Source of the DNA: Dehalococcoidia bacterium
Lineage (GTDB): Bacteria > Chloroflexota > Dehalococcoidia > CAUJGQ01
Assembly: GCA_035310145.1 (NCBI GenBank)
Contig: DATGEL010000016.1
Location: forward strand, 1 to 43,758
Direction of reading: 5' to 3'
DNA length: 43,758 nucleotides
Made by a program: the position numbers and the translations under genes. Under the pieces are notes generated by a model. It searched no databases. It saw nothing but the letters and a program-made list of their open reading frames with translations, and was not told where the DNA came from. Positions 9,099-18,094 of the stretch are shown here, piece by piece. Each line of letters begins with the position of its first letter. The first letter of the stretch is position 1.

Positions 9099-9578
9099 TC
9101 AGTAGCGGGGACTGCTCGGCACCTGGGAACGCGGGGAGCCGGCGGGCGCCGGGGCGTTGACCGGCTGCGGCTGCGTATCCCCGGCCAGCAGTTCGCCGTT
9201 CATGCCCTGGCCGGTATGGAAGCGGCAGAAGAAGATCGCGGCGCCGGACTGGGGAATGGTTACCGTCACGTCGACCTTCTGCTTCGGCGCCACGTCCATA
9301 TTCACCGACTGGCCGGGCACGCTGATGTTATGGGTCACCGTCTTCGAGTCGTTTTCGACCTCAAGCTCGATCTTCTGGCCGGGATCACCGCGCAGGAACG
9401 TCGGCTCGAAGTAGAAGCTGTCGGCCTCCAGGTCGAAGCTGCTTTTGCCCTTCACCGATTTCGTGCCGTGGCTGTTGTAGGTCAGCGATCCCAATGTCAG
9501 CGTTTTGCTCCCCTCGGAGGAACTGCACGCGAGGAGGAGCAGGGCCGGGAGCGCGAGGAGAAGCTGCCAGCGACGCAT
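9099..9578 (-). CDS. cupredoxin-domain lipoprotein (type I copper protein)
   Basis: This 159-residue protein has a short charged start (MRRW), a hydrophobic stretch and a lipobox LLLLAC with Cys18, indicating a membrane-anchored lipoprotein on the outer face. The mature part is a single plastocyanin-like barrel. Copper ligands are visible as His83 (TVTHNIS), then Cys118, His121 and Met126 in FFCRFHTGQGM. The phrase PGQKIELEVEND precedes the first ligand, as in other blue copper domains. The C-terminus is a Pro/Ala/Ser-rich tail. Such proteins carry single electrons to or from membrane oxidoreductases, or buffer copper; the partner is not in the immediate neighbourhood. Start ATG follows GGAAGG. 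A second cupredoxin domain is fused to the CopA ATPase in this window. Confidence 0.88.
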   Translation of the reverse strand: MRRWQLLLALPALLLLACSSSEGSKTLTLGSLTYNSHGTKSVKGKSSFDLEADSFYFEPTFLRGDPGQKIELEVENDSKTVTHNISVPGQSVNMDVAPKQKVDVTVTIPQSGAAIFFCRFHTGQGMNGELLAGDTQPQPVNAPAPAGSPRSQVPSSPRY

Positions 9579-9703
9579 TGAGCGACCTTCCTTCCACTCT
9601 TCACCCCGTTTCTACGCCTCAGGGTCACGACCGGATGCATGGTCGATCCGCGGTCGGAAGGCGAAATTGGCGCGGAAATCCGGCGTGAGCGACGCGCGGC
9701 CGC

Positions 9704-9719
9704 TAGAATGGGGGGCGTG
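9704..9719 (+). promoter_or_regulatory. candidate -10 TAGAAT with GTG seven bases downstream
   Basis: TAGAAT (9704-9709) matches the -10 consensus well. Seven bases later, GTG at 9717 is in frame with the DUF7064-like gene, a spacing suited to leaderless transcription. No -35 is obvious. The competing start is ATG 9756 with its own ribosome site. Confidence 0.3.
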
Positions 9720-9755
9720 TCCGGCGATACGGCAATGGCCTTGAGGAGCGGCGCG

Positions 9756-10736
9756 ATGGCGGCGGTGATCGGCAACCTGGCGGCGAGCGACGACTACCTG
9801 CACCCGCTCGGTCCCGAATCCAACTTCAACGAGAGCATGTACTTCAACGTGTTCGACCGCGAGCAGCGCGTCGGCGGCTTCGTACGGCTCGGCAACCGCG
9901 CCAACGAGGGCTATGCCGAGATGACGATCTGCCTCTTCCTGCCCGACGGCCGCGTGCTCTTCCAGTACAGGCGCCCGCCGATCCAGAACAACGACGCCTT
10001 CGATGCCGGCGGTATGCGCTTCGAAGTGATCGAGCCGGCCCAACGCCTGCGCACCACGTATGAGGGCCAGGTCGTCGAGCTGAAGGATCCGCTGGAGATG
10101 GCCGAGCCGAGCGCCGCCTTCCACGGCAACCCGCGCAAGCAGGTGAAGCTCGAGCTGGTGCACGAGGCCGTGGGGCCGATGTACGGCAGCGCCGGCCACG
10201 CCGAGGCCGGGAACGTCGACCCCGAGAAGGAGTTCGCCCGCGCCCACTACGAGCAGCACATGCGCGCCGCGGGCTCGCTCCAAGTCGAGGACGAATGCTA
10301 CCAGATCGACGGCCTCGGCCTGCGCGACCACTCCTGGGGGCCGCGCTACTGGCAGGCGATCGATTCCTACCGCTGGCTCACCTGCAACTTCGGGCCTGAC
10401 TTCGGACTGATGGGCTCGATCGTCTGGCAGGACAAGGCAAAGGGACTGGTGCGGCAGGGCGGCGTGGTGGTGCGCGACGGCAAGTTGACCAACGTGCGCC
10501 AGATCGAGATTGACACGCGTTTCGCGGAGAACGGCCTCTATCACGAGGGCTTCACCGCCCGCCTCGCGCTTGAGGGCGGGGAGACGCTGGCGGTCGAGGG
10601 CGCGGTGAAGTCGTTCATCCCCCTGCGCAACCGCCGCGAGGGCATGATTACGCACGTGGGCGAGGGGATGACCGAGTACCGCTGCGGTACTCGCCTCGGC
10701 TACGGTCTCTCGGAATACCTCGATCAAGTCCGCTAA
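9756..10736 (+). CDS. DUF7064/DUF7065-like (AttH/CrtC-like lipocalin fold) protein
   Basis: This 326-residue protein has an N-terminal half with ESNFNESMYFNVFD, GGFVRLGNRANEG and MTICLFLPDGRVLF, and a C-terminal half opening with LRDHSWGPRYWQ. DHSWGxR is the hallmark of the CrtC/AttH-type double-lipocalin fold and of the DUF7064/DUF7065 proteins common beside acyl-CoA and CoA-transferase genes in Chloroflexota, Actinobacteria and mycobacteria. The fold assignment is by motif and recall; no reaction is established. The ATG at 9756 is chosen because TGAGGAG lies seven bases upstream; ATG 9708, GTG 9717 and ATG 9735 are upstream alternatives. It precedes the TPP-enzyme gene by 153 bases. Confidence 0.65.
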   Translation: MAAVIGNLAASDDYLHPLGPESNFNESMYFNVFDREQRVGGFVRLGNRANEGYAEMTICLFLPDGRVLFQYRRPPIQNNDAFDAGGMRFEVIEPAQRLRTTYEGQVVELKDPLEMAEPSAAFHGNPRKQVKLELVHEAVGPMYGSAGHAEAGNVDPEKEFARAHYEQHMRAAGSLQVEDECYQIDGLGLRDHSWGPRYWQAIDSYRWLTCNFGPDFGLMGSIVWQDKAKGLVRQGGVVVRDGKLTNVRQIEIDTRFAENGLYHEGFTARLALEGGETLAVEGAVKSFIPLRNRREGMITHVGEGMTEYRCGTRLGYGLSEYLDQVR

Positions 10737-10827
10737 CGCGAGGGCGCAGGGAAGACCGGCGCGGCGATGACCTGTAGGGGGGCCCATAGCGCAGCGCAAC
10801 CGTCGGAGACTTCCCATGCGGCGCCCT

Positions 10828-10844
10828 TCGCGGCAAAGCCGCGA
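10828..10844. repeat. perfect 7-bp hairpin TCGCGGC-AAA-GCCGCGA
   Basis: This compact GC hairpin with a three-base loop lies between the DUF7064-like gene and the TPP-enzyme gene. There is no following T-run, so a Rho-independent terminator is not well supported; it may be an mRNA-stabilising or attenuating structure. Confidence 0.4.
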
Positions 10845-10889
10845 CCAACAACGTGTGAATCGCTCAACAAAGGCACGGAGGCAGCGACG

Positions 10890-12533
10890 ATGCGAGCAGC
10901 AGCGGCAGTGGCAGAGATCCTCAAGCGTGAGGGTGTGCAATTCCTGATCGGCTACCCGGTCAACCCGATCATCGAGGCGGCGGCGGAGGCCGACATCCGC
11001 ACGATCATCGTGCGCCAGGAGCGCACGGGCCTGCACATGGCCGACGCCGTCAGCCGCGTCACTTCGGCCGACCGCATCGGCGTCTTCTGCATGCAGCAGG
11101 GACCCGGCACGGAGAACGCCTTCGGCGGCGTGGCGCAGGCGTATGGCGACTCCTCGCCGATCGTGGTGCTGCCGGCGGGCTATCCGCGCCGGCTGATCAA
11201 CGTGCCGCCGAACTTCAACGCCTTTCTCAACTACCAGCACGTGACCAAGTGGATCGAGCAGGTCACCCAGGGCGCCAACGTGCCGCAGGCGCTGCTGCGC
11301 GCCTTCACCCAGGTCAAGAACGGCCGGCCGCGCCCGGCCCTTGTGGAGATTCCGGCCGACGTCTTCGGCGAAGAGGTGTCCGAACCGCTGGAATACCGCC
11401 CGGCGCCTCGCCTGCGCAGCGCCCCCGATCCGCGCGACGTGGAGAACGCCGCCGGTGTGCTGGTTGCCGCACAGCGGCCGGTGATCTATGCCGGCCAGGG
11501 CGTGCACTACGCCAAGGGCTGGCCGGCGCTGCGCGAGCTGGCCGAGCTTCTGGAAGCACCCGTGACCACCAGCCTGCAGGGGAAGAGCGCCTTCCCGGAG
11601 GACCATCCGCTCTCGCTCGGCTCGGGTGGGCGCGCCGTGCCGGAGCCGGTGCACCGCTTTTTGAGCGACGCCGACGTGATCTTCGGCATCGGCTGCAGCT
11701 TTGCCACCACCAGCTACGGCGTGACCATGCCGAAGGGTAAAACCTTCATCCATGCCACGCTCGACCCGCACGATTTGAACAAGGACGTGCCCGCCGAGCA
11801 CGCGCTGATTGGCGACGCGCGGCTGACGCTCGAAGCGCTCTGCACGGCGATCAAGGAGCGGCTGGGCGGCAAGCCCCGCGGGCGCAAGGACGCGGTGGCC
11901 GCGGAGATCCAGAAGGTCCGCGAGCCGTGGCTGAAACAGTGGCAGCCGAAGTTGACCAGCGACGAGACGCCGCTCTCGCCGTATCGTGTGATCCACGACC
12001 TCGCGCAGACGGTGGATGCGGCCAACACGATCATCACGCACGACGCCGGCAGCCCGCGCGACCAGCTCTCGCCCTTCTGGCAGAGCACAGTGCCGCTGAG
12101 CTACATCGGCTGGGGCAAGACCACGCAGCTCGGCTACGGCCTGGGTCTGGCGATGGGCGCCAAGCTCGCCTGCCCGGAAAAGCTCTGTATCAACGTCTGG
12201 GGCGACGCGGCGATCGGCTTCACCGGCATGGACTTCGAGACGGCAGCGCGCGAGCGCATCCCCATCCTCTCGATCCTCCTGAACAACTTCTCGATGGCGA
12301 TCGAGCTGCCGATCATGCAGACGGCGACGAAGAAGTACGGCAGCACCAACATCTCCGGCCACTACGCCGACATGGCGAAGGCATTCGGCGGCTACGGCGA
12401 GCGCGTGGAGAAGCCGGACCAGATCGTGCCGGCGATCAAGCGCGGCATCGAGGCGACGCGCAACGGCCAGCCGGCGCTGCTGGAGTTCCTCACGCAGCAG
12501 GACTACCAGTACTCGATGTTCGGCCGGGGGTGA
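10890..12533 (+). CDS. thiamine pyrophosphate-requiring enzyme, acetolactate synthase-like
   Basis: This 547-residue protein has the three-domain TPP-enzyme plan: N-terminal pyrimidine-binding domain with the cofactor-activating Glu44 (VRQERTGLHMADA), a central domain (about 190-330), and a C-terminal pyrophosphate-binding domain with GDAAIGFTGMDF from residue 438 and NN at 465-466, the GD-x(n)-NN metal and diphosphate motif. Ala in place of the second Gly is tolerated in this family. Members include acetolactate synthase, benzoylformate and phosphonopyruvate decarboxylases and sulfoacetaldehyde acetyltransferase. No FAD-specific feature or small regulatory subunit gene is present, so it is probably not the anabolic IlvB. 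Start ATG 10890 has GGAGG upstream; homology begins at once. Substrate undetermined. Confidence 0.88.
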   Translation: MRAAAAVAEILKREGVQFLIGYPVNPIIEAAAEADIRTIIVRQERTGLHMADAVSRVTSADRIGVFCMQQGPGTENAFGGVAQAYGDSSPIVVLPAGYPRRLINVPPNFNAFLNYQHVTKWIEQVTQGANVPQALLRAFTQVKNGRPRPALVEIPADVFGEEVSEPLEYRPAPRLRSAPDPRDVENAAGVLVAAQRPVIYAGQGVHYAKGWPALRELAELLEAPVTTSLQGKSAFPEDHPLSLGSGGRAVPEPVHRFLSDADVIFGIGCSFATTSYGVTMPKGKTFIHATLDPHDLNKDVPAEHALIGDARLTLEALCTAIKERLGGKPRGRKDAVAAEIQKVREPWLKQWQPKLTSDETPLSPYRVIHDLAQTVDAANTIITHDAGSPRDQLSPFWQSTVPLSYIGWGKTTQLGYGLGLAMGAKLACPEKLCINVWGDAAIGFTGMDFETAARERIPILSILLNNFSMAIELPIMQTATKKYGSTNISGHYADMAKAFGGYGERVEKPDQIVPAIKRGIEATRNGQPALLEFLTQQDYQYSMFGRG

Positions 12534-12577
12534 AGGCGTGCGGAGCAGTCCTTAAGCAGGGTACCGGAAAAGTAGAT

Positions 12578-12606
12578 TTGCCCAGGTTTCGATTCGCCGT
12601 TATGTT
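12578..12606 (+). promoter_or_regulatory. candidate sigma70-type promoter TTGCCC-17-TATGTT
   Basis: TTGCCC (12578-12583) and TATGTT (12601-12606) are exactly 17 bases apart, each with four matches to consensus, in a locally AT-richer stretch. It would transcribe the small gene at 12709 and possibly the hydrolase behind it. Confidence 0.45.
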
Positions 12607-12708
12607 TAGCTGCACGCGGCGCCTGGCACGCGCCAGAGGTCAACAGCAGTCGTTTTTCAGCACCCTACCAGGGACGCACGGCCTGCGCCCTGCGCAGTAG
12701 GTGGTTCG

Positions 12709-12933
12709 GTGGCAAGCCAGGCGGGTGAAGCCGAATTTGAGCCGGTCGATCTGGAAAGCGCCAACGTGTATGCCAGCTTCGACAACGAGGCGCAGGCCCT
12801 GGCGCTCGTACGCGAGGCGATCGCGCGGCATGGCGAGCCGTACATCTACACCTGGGCACTCGGCCGCATCGCCCGCTCGGCGCCGGTGAAGGGCGCAGCG
12901 CTCGCAGCGCTGGCGAAGCGCATGGCGGCGTGA
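12709..12933 (+). CDS. small hypothetical protein
   Basis: I do not recognise this 74-residue protein. It starts with GTG, with AGGTGG just upstream, and reads acidic first (GEAEFEPVDLESANVYASF), then helical (NEAQALALVREAIARHGEPYIYTWALGRI), and ends in a short basic Ala-rich helix. The central pattern, repeated-Ala helix then HGxxYxxxWAL, looks like a small alpha-beta domain and is reminiscent of small unnamed Chloroflexota proteins, but that is recollection only. A well-spaced promoter lies about 100 bases upstream and the alpha/beta hydrolase starts 41 bases after its stop, so the two may be co-transcribed. It could also be a remnant of a larger gene. Confidence 0.45.
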   Translation: MASQAGEAEFEPVDLESANVYASFDNEAQALALVREAIARHGEPYIYTWALGRIARSAPVKGAALAALAKRMAA

Positions 12934-12974
12934 CTCTCACCCAATTCTTAGTAAATTGAACGGAGGGTGTCGTT

Positions 12975-13760
12975 ATGCATGCGTTTCGCATACCGGGCTC
13001 GAACGCATCCCTCTGCTATCACGACATCCCGGGCGAGGAACCAGCGCTTGTCTTCCTTCATGGCCTCGGCGGGGCATCGTCTGAGGGATTCCTCGTCATC
13101 GCTCGCCATCCGCTCCTGGCAGCATCGCGAATCGTTCTGGTCGACTTGCTCGGGTTCGGCTACTCGGATCGGCCCGAAGCGTTCGGCTACAGCATGGAGG
13201 AGCATGCGGATAGCGTTGCCGCGCTGCTGGAGCACCTCGGCCTCTTTGGCTGTCGGGTGATCGGGCACAGCATGGGCGGCTCCATTGCCATCCTGTTAGC
13301 TTTCCGGTTCCCCTCGCTTGTTTCAGCGCTCGTGGTGGCCGAGGGGAACCTCGATCCCGGCAAAGGGGGGATCAGTCTGCAGATCGCCGCACAGCCGGAG
13401 GAGGTCTTCATCCGGGAGGGGCATGCAACGCTCATGCACGATCTCAAGGGATGGCTGGATGCGACGCCGGCGTACGGCGGGGCATTCCGCGCCGTGCAAG
13501 GCGCCTCGCCTCAGGCGATCTATCGCAGTGCGCAATCACTCCTTGCGGCGCGGCAGCCCACGTTACGCCAGGCGCTGGAGCAGTTGGCGATCCCAAGGAC
13601 GTATCTCATCGGAGAACGTTCGCTGCCCGGCTTCCCTGAGGGGCCAGCCCCTGCGAACGGGGTTGAGGTCGCCTACGTCGCGGATGCGGGCCACCTCATG
13701 AACGCGGACAATCCCGACGGATTCGCGTGCGCCATCGCCCACGCGTTCGGCATGGGGTGA
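12975..13760 (+). CDS. alpha/beta-fold hydrolase
   Basis: This 261-residue protein has the canonical hydrolase order: oxyanion strand-turn VFLHGLGG (about 26-33), DLLGFGYSDRP (57-66), nucleophile elbow GHSMGGS with Ser99 (97-103), and catalytic His240 in DAGHLMN. The catalytic acid is probably the Asp or Glu in the loop before AYVADAGH, not assignable by eye. The family hydrolyses esters, lactones, epoxides or C-C bonds; there is no substrate clue in the neighbours. Start ATG 12975 has CGGAGGG eight bases upstream. Its base composition is somewhat less GC-rich than neighbouring genes, including the intergenic sequence before it, which could reflect later acquisition. Confidence 0.88.
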   Translation: MHAFRIPGSNASLCYHDIPGEEPALVFLHGLGGASSEGFLVIARHPLLAASRIVLVDLLGFGYSDRPEAFGYSMEEHADSVAALLEHLGLFGCRVIGHSMGGSIAILLAFRFPSLVSALVVAEGNLDPGKGGISLQIAAQPEEVFIREGHATLMHDLKGWLDATPAYGGAFRAVQGASPQAIYRSAQSLLAARQPTLRQALEQLAIPRTYLIGERSLPGFPEGPAPANGVEVAYVADAGHLMNADNPDGFACAIAHAFGMG

Positions 13761-13981
13761 ATTCACCAGGGCGTTTCAACGCATCGGTCCCACCCGCGGC
13801 TGGATGAGCGCAACGAACTGACGGCTGAAGGGGCTCGCTCACCGCAGTGTCGTCGCACGCGAGCGGCGCAATGGTCGGGCATTGTATCGGTTGATCACTT
13901 CAATTTCGTTGCATTCTGCCGATGATCACGGAGAAGACGTCCACGCGGGCTGGCTGACGCCGCCGCGGGAAGGATCTGCCC

Positions 13982-15862
13982 GTGAAGCTGCTGTACCGCC
14001 CGGCCGTGGCGCGGGGTCTCGCTCTGCAAGCGGCGGTGGCCATGGTCTGCTACCTGAGCTGGCGCCTCACCGCGACGATCAACCGCCAGGCGATCGCCTT
14101 CTCCGTGCTGCTGCTCTGCGCCGAGCTGCAGGGGTTCGGCAACTTCCTGCTGTTTATCCTGATGACCTGGGACACCAAGACCCGGCCGCCCTTCGCACTC
14201 CGCGACGGCCTCTCGGTCGACATCTTCGTGCCGACCTACAACGAGGACCTCGAGCTGCTTGAGGCCACGATCGCCGGCTGCAACGCCGTTACGTACCCCC
14301 ACACCACCTACCTGCTTGACGACGGCCGCCGCACCGCGGTCAAAGAGCTGGCGCTGCGCCTCGGCTGCCGCTACCTCGCGCGTCCCGACAACCGGCATGC
14401 CAAGGCCGGCAACCTCAACCACGCGCTGCAGCACAGCAGCGGCGAATTCATCGTCGTGCTCGACGCCGACACCGTGCCGCAGCCCGAGCTGCTGGACCAC
14501 ACGCTGGGCTACTTCACGGATGAACGCGTGGCCCTCGTGCAGTTGCCGCAGGAGTTCTACAACCGCGACTCCATGCAGCACTCCGCCAACGGCGAATGGC
14601 ACGAGCAGGAGCTATTCTACCGCGTGATCCAGCCGGGGAAGAACCGCTGGAACGCCGCCTTCTGGTGCGGCAGCCCCTCGGTGGTGCGCCGCGCCGCGCT
14701 CGACGATGTCGGCGGCGTGGCAACCGAGACGATCACCGAGGACATCCACACCTCGCTGCGCCTGCACGCCCGCGGCTGGAAGACGGTCTACCACGACGAG
14801 CTGCTCGCCTACGGCATCGCGCCGCAGACCTTCAACGCCTTCGCCCTACAGCGCAAACGCTGGGCACAGGGCACGATGCAACTGCTGCGCTCGCGCGAGA
14901 ATCCACTGATCGTGCCCGGGCTGACGCTCGCGCAACGGCTGAATTACCTCGCCTCCATGGCCACCTACTTCGACGCCTTCCAGAAGCTGATCTACCTGAT
15001 CACGCCGCCGCTGATCCTGTTGAGCGGCGTGCTGCCGCTGCACGCCTCGGTGCGGGCCTTCGCCGGCTTCTGGGTGCCCTACTTCAGCCTCGGCATGCTG
15101 GCCAACATCGCGCTGGGACGAGGCTACTTCCACTACTGGCGTGTCGAGCGCTACAACCTGCTGAAGATGTTCACCTTCTTGCAGGCATCGCTGACCCTGT
15201 TCTGGTCGCGGCCGCTGCGTTTCCGGGTGACGCCGAAGCGGGCCGATGCGAGCGTGGGCTCCCTGGAGCGGCGGCAACTTGGCCCGCAGTTCGCCCTGCT
15301 CGCCTTCATGGCGATCGCCGCCTGTGCCGCCGTGTTCAACCTCGCCTGGGGGCTGACGGCCCGGTACCGGGCGCCGGGTCTGATCGGCATGACGTTGTGC
15401 TGGGCGCTGGTCAACCTCGGCATGGTCGGGCTTGGCGTACGCGAGGTGCTGAGCCGCACGCACGCGCGGCAGAATTACCGCTTCCCCTCATCCCTCTCCG
15501 CGCGGCTGACGGACCAGGCGGGTGGCACGCTCGCCGTGATCGCGGACAACCTCTCGCGCAGCGGCGCCAGCCTCAGGAGCCGCGCCCCCGTTCTGCCAGC
15601 GAGCGAGGTTCTCCTGCGCCTCGACCTGCCCGAGGGGCCGTTGGCGATGGCGGCCGAGGTGTTGCGCTGCCGCCCGCGCACCGACGGCGGGCACGATCTT
15701 GGCCTGCGCTTTCTGGAAATCTCGCCCGCGGAGCAGATGCGGCTGCTGCGCTTCCTCTTCGTAGCGCTGCCGCGCCAGGAGCGCGGCCGGCAGCCGCTCA
15801 CCCTGCCTCCAACCGGTCAGGGCTCCCTCGACCGGGGCGAGGCGGCCGCCGCCTCAGCCTGA
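13982..15862 (+). CDS. cellulose-synthase-like family 2 glycosyltransferase with C-terminal PilZ domain
   Basis: This 626-residue membrane protein has two N-terminal helices (about 10-60), a GT2 catalytic domain and further membrane helices, then a PilZ domain. The GT-A motifs of processive beta-glycan synthases are all present: DDG at 113-115, DAD (DxD) at 161-163, TED at 252-254 and QRKRW (Q/RxxRW) at 290-294. The PilZ domain (about 494-595) carries both c-di-GMP signatures, RQNYR (496-500) and NLSRSG (523-528), so synthesis should be switched by c-di-GMP. This is the BcsA plan, but no BcsB, BcsZ or other polymer-export gene is nearby, so the product may be another beta-glycan. The start is GTG 13982 preceded by GGGAAGGA. 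Confidence 0.92.
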   Translation: MKLLYRPAVARGLALQAAVAMVCYLSWRLTATINRQAIAFSVLLLCAELQGFGNFLLFILMTWDTKTRPPFALRDGLSVDIFVPTYNEDLELLEATIAGCNAVTYPHTTYLLDDGRRTAVKELALRLGCRYLARPDNRHAKAGNLNHALQHSSGEFIVVLDADTVPQPELLDHTLGYFTDERVALVQLPQEFYNRDSMQHSANGEWHEQELFYRVIQPGKNRWNAAFWCGSPSVVRRAALDDVGGVATETITEDIHTSLRLHARGWKTVYHDELLAYGIAPQTFNAFALQRKRWAQGTMQLLRSRENPLIVPGLTLAQRLNYLASMATYFDAFQKLIYLITPPLILLSGVLPLHASVRAFAGFWVPYFSLGMLANIALGRGYFHYWRVERYNLLKMFTFLQASLTLFWSRPLRFRVTPKRADASVGSLERRQLGPQFALLAFMAIAACAAVFNLAWGLTARYRAPGLIGMTLCWALVNLGMVGLGVREVLSRTHARQNYRFPSSLSARLTDQAGGTLAVIADNLSRSGASLRSRAPVLPASEVLLRLDLPEGPLAMAAEVLRCRPRTDGGHDLGLRFLEISPAEQMRLLRFLFVALPRQERGRQPLTLPPTGQGSLDRGEAAAASA

Positions 15863-15968
15863 ACACCCCGGCGCCCGCGGACACCTCCGGCGTCGAGCCG
15901 TCCTTTGCCTCCCATCTGGCCGCGCAGTCGCAGAGCAGCAGCCCGCCGAACGAGCGCGAAGGCGCCGG

Positions 15969-15997
15969 TTGACAGGAAACGGAACTCCGATTCCAAT
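15969..15997 (+). promoter_or_regulatory. candidate sigma70-type promoter TTGACA-17-TCCAAT
   Basis: A perfect -35 TTGACA (15969-15974) is followed 17 bases later by TCCAAT (15992-15997). Between them GGAA and TTCC form a small dyad. It lies about 70 bases upstream of the ABC exporter genes and should drive them. Confidence 0.5.
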
Positions 15998-16068
15998 AGA
16001 GACAGGGGCGGCCCTGGCCCGGCTCTGCCTTGTGCAATCGCCGCCCCGACGGTGAAGCGTGCGGTACG

Positions 16069-17124
16069 ATGACTGACCTGACCGCAACCGATGAGCGCGT
16101 AACGGTCCCGCCCGTCCCGGCAACCGGCGGCGAGCCGGCGATCGTCGCAGAAAACCTGGTCAAGCGCTACGGCGAAGTTGTGGCGCTGGACGGCGTTTCG
16201 TTTGCCGCGCCGGCCGGCACGGTGCTGGGGCTGCTCGGCCCGAACGGCGCCGGCAAAACGACCGCCGTGCGCATCCTCACCACCCTGCTGCGCCAGGACC
16301 GAGGCAGCGCCCACGTGCTCGGCTACGACGTGGCCCGGCAGCCGCACCAGGTGCGCGCCTCGATCGGTCTCGCCGGCCAGTACGCCGCGCTGGACGAGAA
16401 CCTCACCGCGCGGGAGAACCTGCGCCTGGTGGGCCGGCTCACTCATGTACCCACCGCCGCCGTCGCTCGCCGCGGCGAGGAGCTGCTGCAACGCTTCGAC
16501 CTCGGCGCCGCCGCAGACCGGCTGGTGCGCACCTATTCCGGCGGCATGCGCCGCCGCCTCGACCTGGCCGCGGCGCTGGTGCATGAACCCGCGGTGCTCT
16601 TCTTGGACGAGCCCACCACCGGCCTCGACCCGCAGGGCCGCAACGAGCTGTGGCGCGTGATCGAGGAGCTGGTGGGCGGCGGCACCACGGTGTTGCTCAC
16701 CACGCAGTATCTTGAAGAGGCGGACCGCCTCGCCGACCGCATCATCGTGATCGACCATGGCCACGTGATCGCTGAAGGCACGGCGGCCGAGCTGAAGGCC
16801 AGCATGGGCGCGACGGTGATCGAAGTCGCCTTCCGCGATCTCGCCGCGGTAGAGTCCGCGCGGGCGCGGCTCGCGGCGCTGGGTCCCGTCACGCAGGCAG
16901 GCCGCACGGTGCATGTTGGTGTCGGCGACGGTCCGCGCGCCATGCTCGAAACCGTGCGCGTGCTCGACGCCGCCGGTCTCACGCCGGTGACGCTGACGCT
17001 GCGCGAACCCACGCTCGACGACGTGTTCCTCACGCTCACGGGACATGTCGCGGAGGAGCCGGGCGAGGCCGACAACGGCGCGGCCGTGCCGGCGCCGCGT
17101 CGCGGCCGCAGAGGAGGAGCATGA
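16069..17124 (+). CDS. DrrA-type ABC transporter ATP-binding protein
   Basis: This 351-residue ATPase has Walker A GPNGAGKT (57-64), signature [12 protein letters not shown] (from 156), Walker B VLFLDEP (176-182), D-loop GLDP and the switch His replaced by Gln in TTQYLEEAD, which is usual for the DrrA/daunorubicin-resistance branch. The extra C-terminal domain (about 240-335, ending [13 protein letters not shown]) is also typical of this branch. It pairs with the integral membrane subunit whose ATG overlaps its stop by four bases. The pair should export a hydrophobic compound such as a drug, lipid or glycan at the expense of ATP. The ribosome site before ATG 16069 is weak. Substrate unknown. 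Confidence 0.92.
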   Translation: MTDLTATDERVTVPPVPATGGEPAIVAENLVKRYGEVVALDGVSFAAPAGTVLGLLGPNGAGKTTAVRILTTLLRQDRGSAHVLGYDVARQPHQVRASIGLAGQYAALDENLTARENLRLVGRLTHVPTAAVARRGEELLQRFDLGAAADRLVRTYSGGMRRRLDLAAALVHEPAVLFLDEPTTGLDPQGRNELWRVIEELVGGGTTVLLTTQYLEEADRLADRIIVIDHGHVIAEGTAAELKASMGATVIEVAFRDLAAVESARARLAALGPVTQAGRTVHVGVGDGPRAMLETVRVLDAAGLTPVTLTLREPTLDDVFLTLTGHVAEEPGEADNGAAVPAPRRGRRGGA

Positions 17125-17936
17125 TGGCCACACGCACGGTCGCCCTGCGCACCGCGGCCGCCGGCGTCCCCGTGCGGCGGGCACAGCCGGTGGGCGATGC
17201 CCTGACCATCACCTGGCGCAACCTGCTGACCATCCGCCGCACGCCGCGCCTGCTCGTCTTCGCCACGATCCAGCCGGTGATGTTCGTCCTGATGTTCCGC
17301 TACGTGTTCGGCGGCGCGATTCGCGTACCGGGCGTCTCCTACGTGAACTACCTGATGCCCGGTATTTTCGTGCAGACCGTCGTCTTCGGCTCGCTGACCA
17401 CGGGCATCGGCCTCTCGGAAGACCTGCACAAGGGGCTGATCGATCGCTTCCGCTCGCTGCCGATGGCGCGTTCGGCCGTGCTGGTGGGGCGCAGCCTCGC
17501 GGACCTGGGGCGCAACGTCTTCGTCGTGGGGCTGATGGCCGTCGTGGGCTTCATCGTCGGCTGGAAGCCGGATCACGGCTGGCTGGGGCTGCCGGCCGCC
17601 TTGTTGCTGGTGATCGCCTTCTCGTACGCCCTCTCCTGGGTCTTCGCCATCGTCGGGCTCAGCGCCCCGGACGCGGAAACGGCGCAGGCGATGTCCTTTC
17701 CCCTGCTCGCGCCGCTGGTTTTCGCCTCCTCGGCCTTCGTACCCGTGAAGTCGATGCCCGACTGGCTGCAGGGGTTCGCCAGCCACCAGCCCGTCTCCGT
17801 GGTGGTGAACGCGGCGCGCGACCTGACCCTGGGCAAGCCGGTCGGCGGCGACTTCTGGCAGGCCGTCGCCTGGATCGCAGGCATCGTCGCGGTCTGCGCC
17901 CCAATCGCCGTAGCCCGCTACCGCCGCGTCGGCTGA
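17121..17936 (+). CDS. DrrB-type ABC-2 transporter permease
   Basis: This 271-residue protein has about six membrane helices and the ABC-2 family features: TWRNLLTIRRTPRLLVFATIQPVMFVLMF near the N-terminus, YVNYLMPGIFVQT, then DLHKGLIDRFRSLPMARSAVLVGRSLADL, and a C-terminal LLAPLVFASSAFVPVKSMPDWLQ block. These are the hallmarks of the DrrB/daunorubicin exporter permeases. It is translationally coupled to the ATPase through an ATGA overlap, with GGAGGAG upstream; ATG 17121 and ATG 17124 are equally good starts. A homodimer with two ATPase subunits is expected. No antibiotic biosynthesis genes are nearby, so a housekeeping or resistance role cannot be decided. Confidence 0.92.
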   Translation: MMATRTVALRTAAAGVPVRRAQPVGDALTITWRNLLTIRRTPRLLVFATIQPVMFVLMFRYVFGGAIRVPGVSYVNYLMPGIFVQTVVFGSLTTGIGLSEDLHKGLIDRFRSLPMARSAVLVGRSLADLGRNVFVVGLMAVVGFIVGWKPDHGWLGLPAALLLVIAFSYALSWVFAIVGLSAPDAETAQAMSFPLLAPLVFASSAFVPVKSMPDWLQGFASHQPVSVVVNAARDLTLGKPVGGDFWQAVAWIAGIVAVCAPIAVARYRRVG

Positions 17937-18094
17937 TTGAGCCGAGCGTGAGCGGAGGTCCGCGGGCGGGGAGACGCCGCGGCCGCCCCCGGCGTTGTAC
18001 GGCTTGCCCGCAATCCGGAATAATCCAGACGCGGTGCGGGTCCGCTTCTCCGCGGATTCGCCTTGCATGGCTGATAGGCCAGAGGGCGAACCGA

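Noticed and set aside
10828-10844. Hairpin as a Rho-independent terminator
   Set aside because: No T-run follows on either strand; it is kept only as an inverted repeat.
12199-12290. GDA instead of GDG in the TPP-binding motif as a sign of inactivity
   Set aside because: The family motif allows Gly, Ser or Ala at that position, and the NN pair and activating Glu44 are present.
9612-12362. Very long open frame (916 codons) on the minus strand
   Set aside because: It lies opposite the DUF7064-like and TPP genes, whose motifs are clear; its translation is Arg/His/Leu-rich without domains, as expected for the antisense of GC-rich genes.
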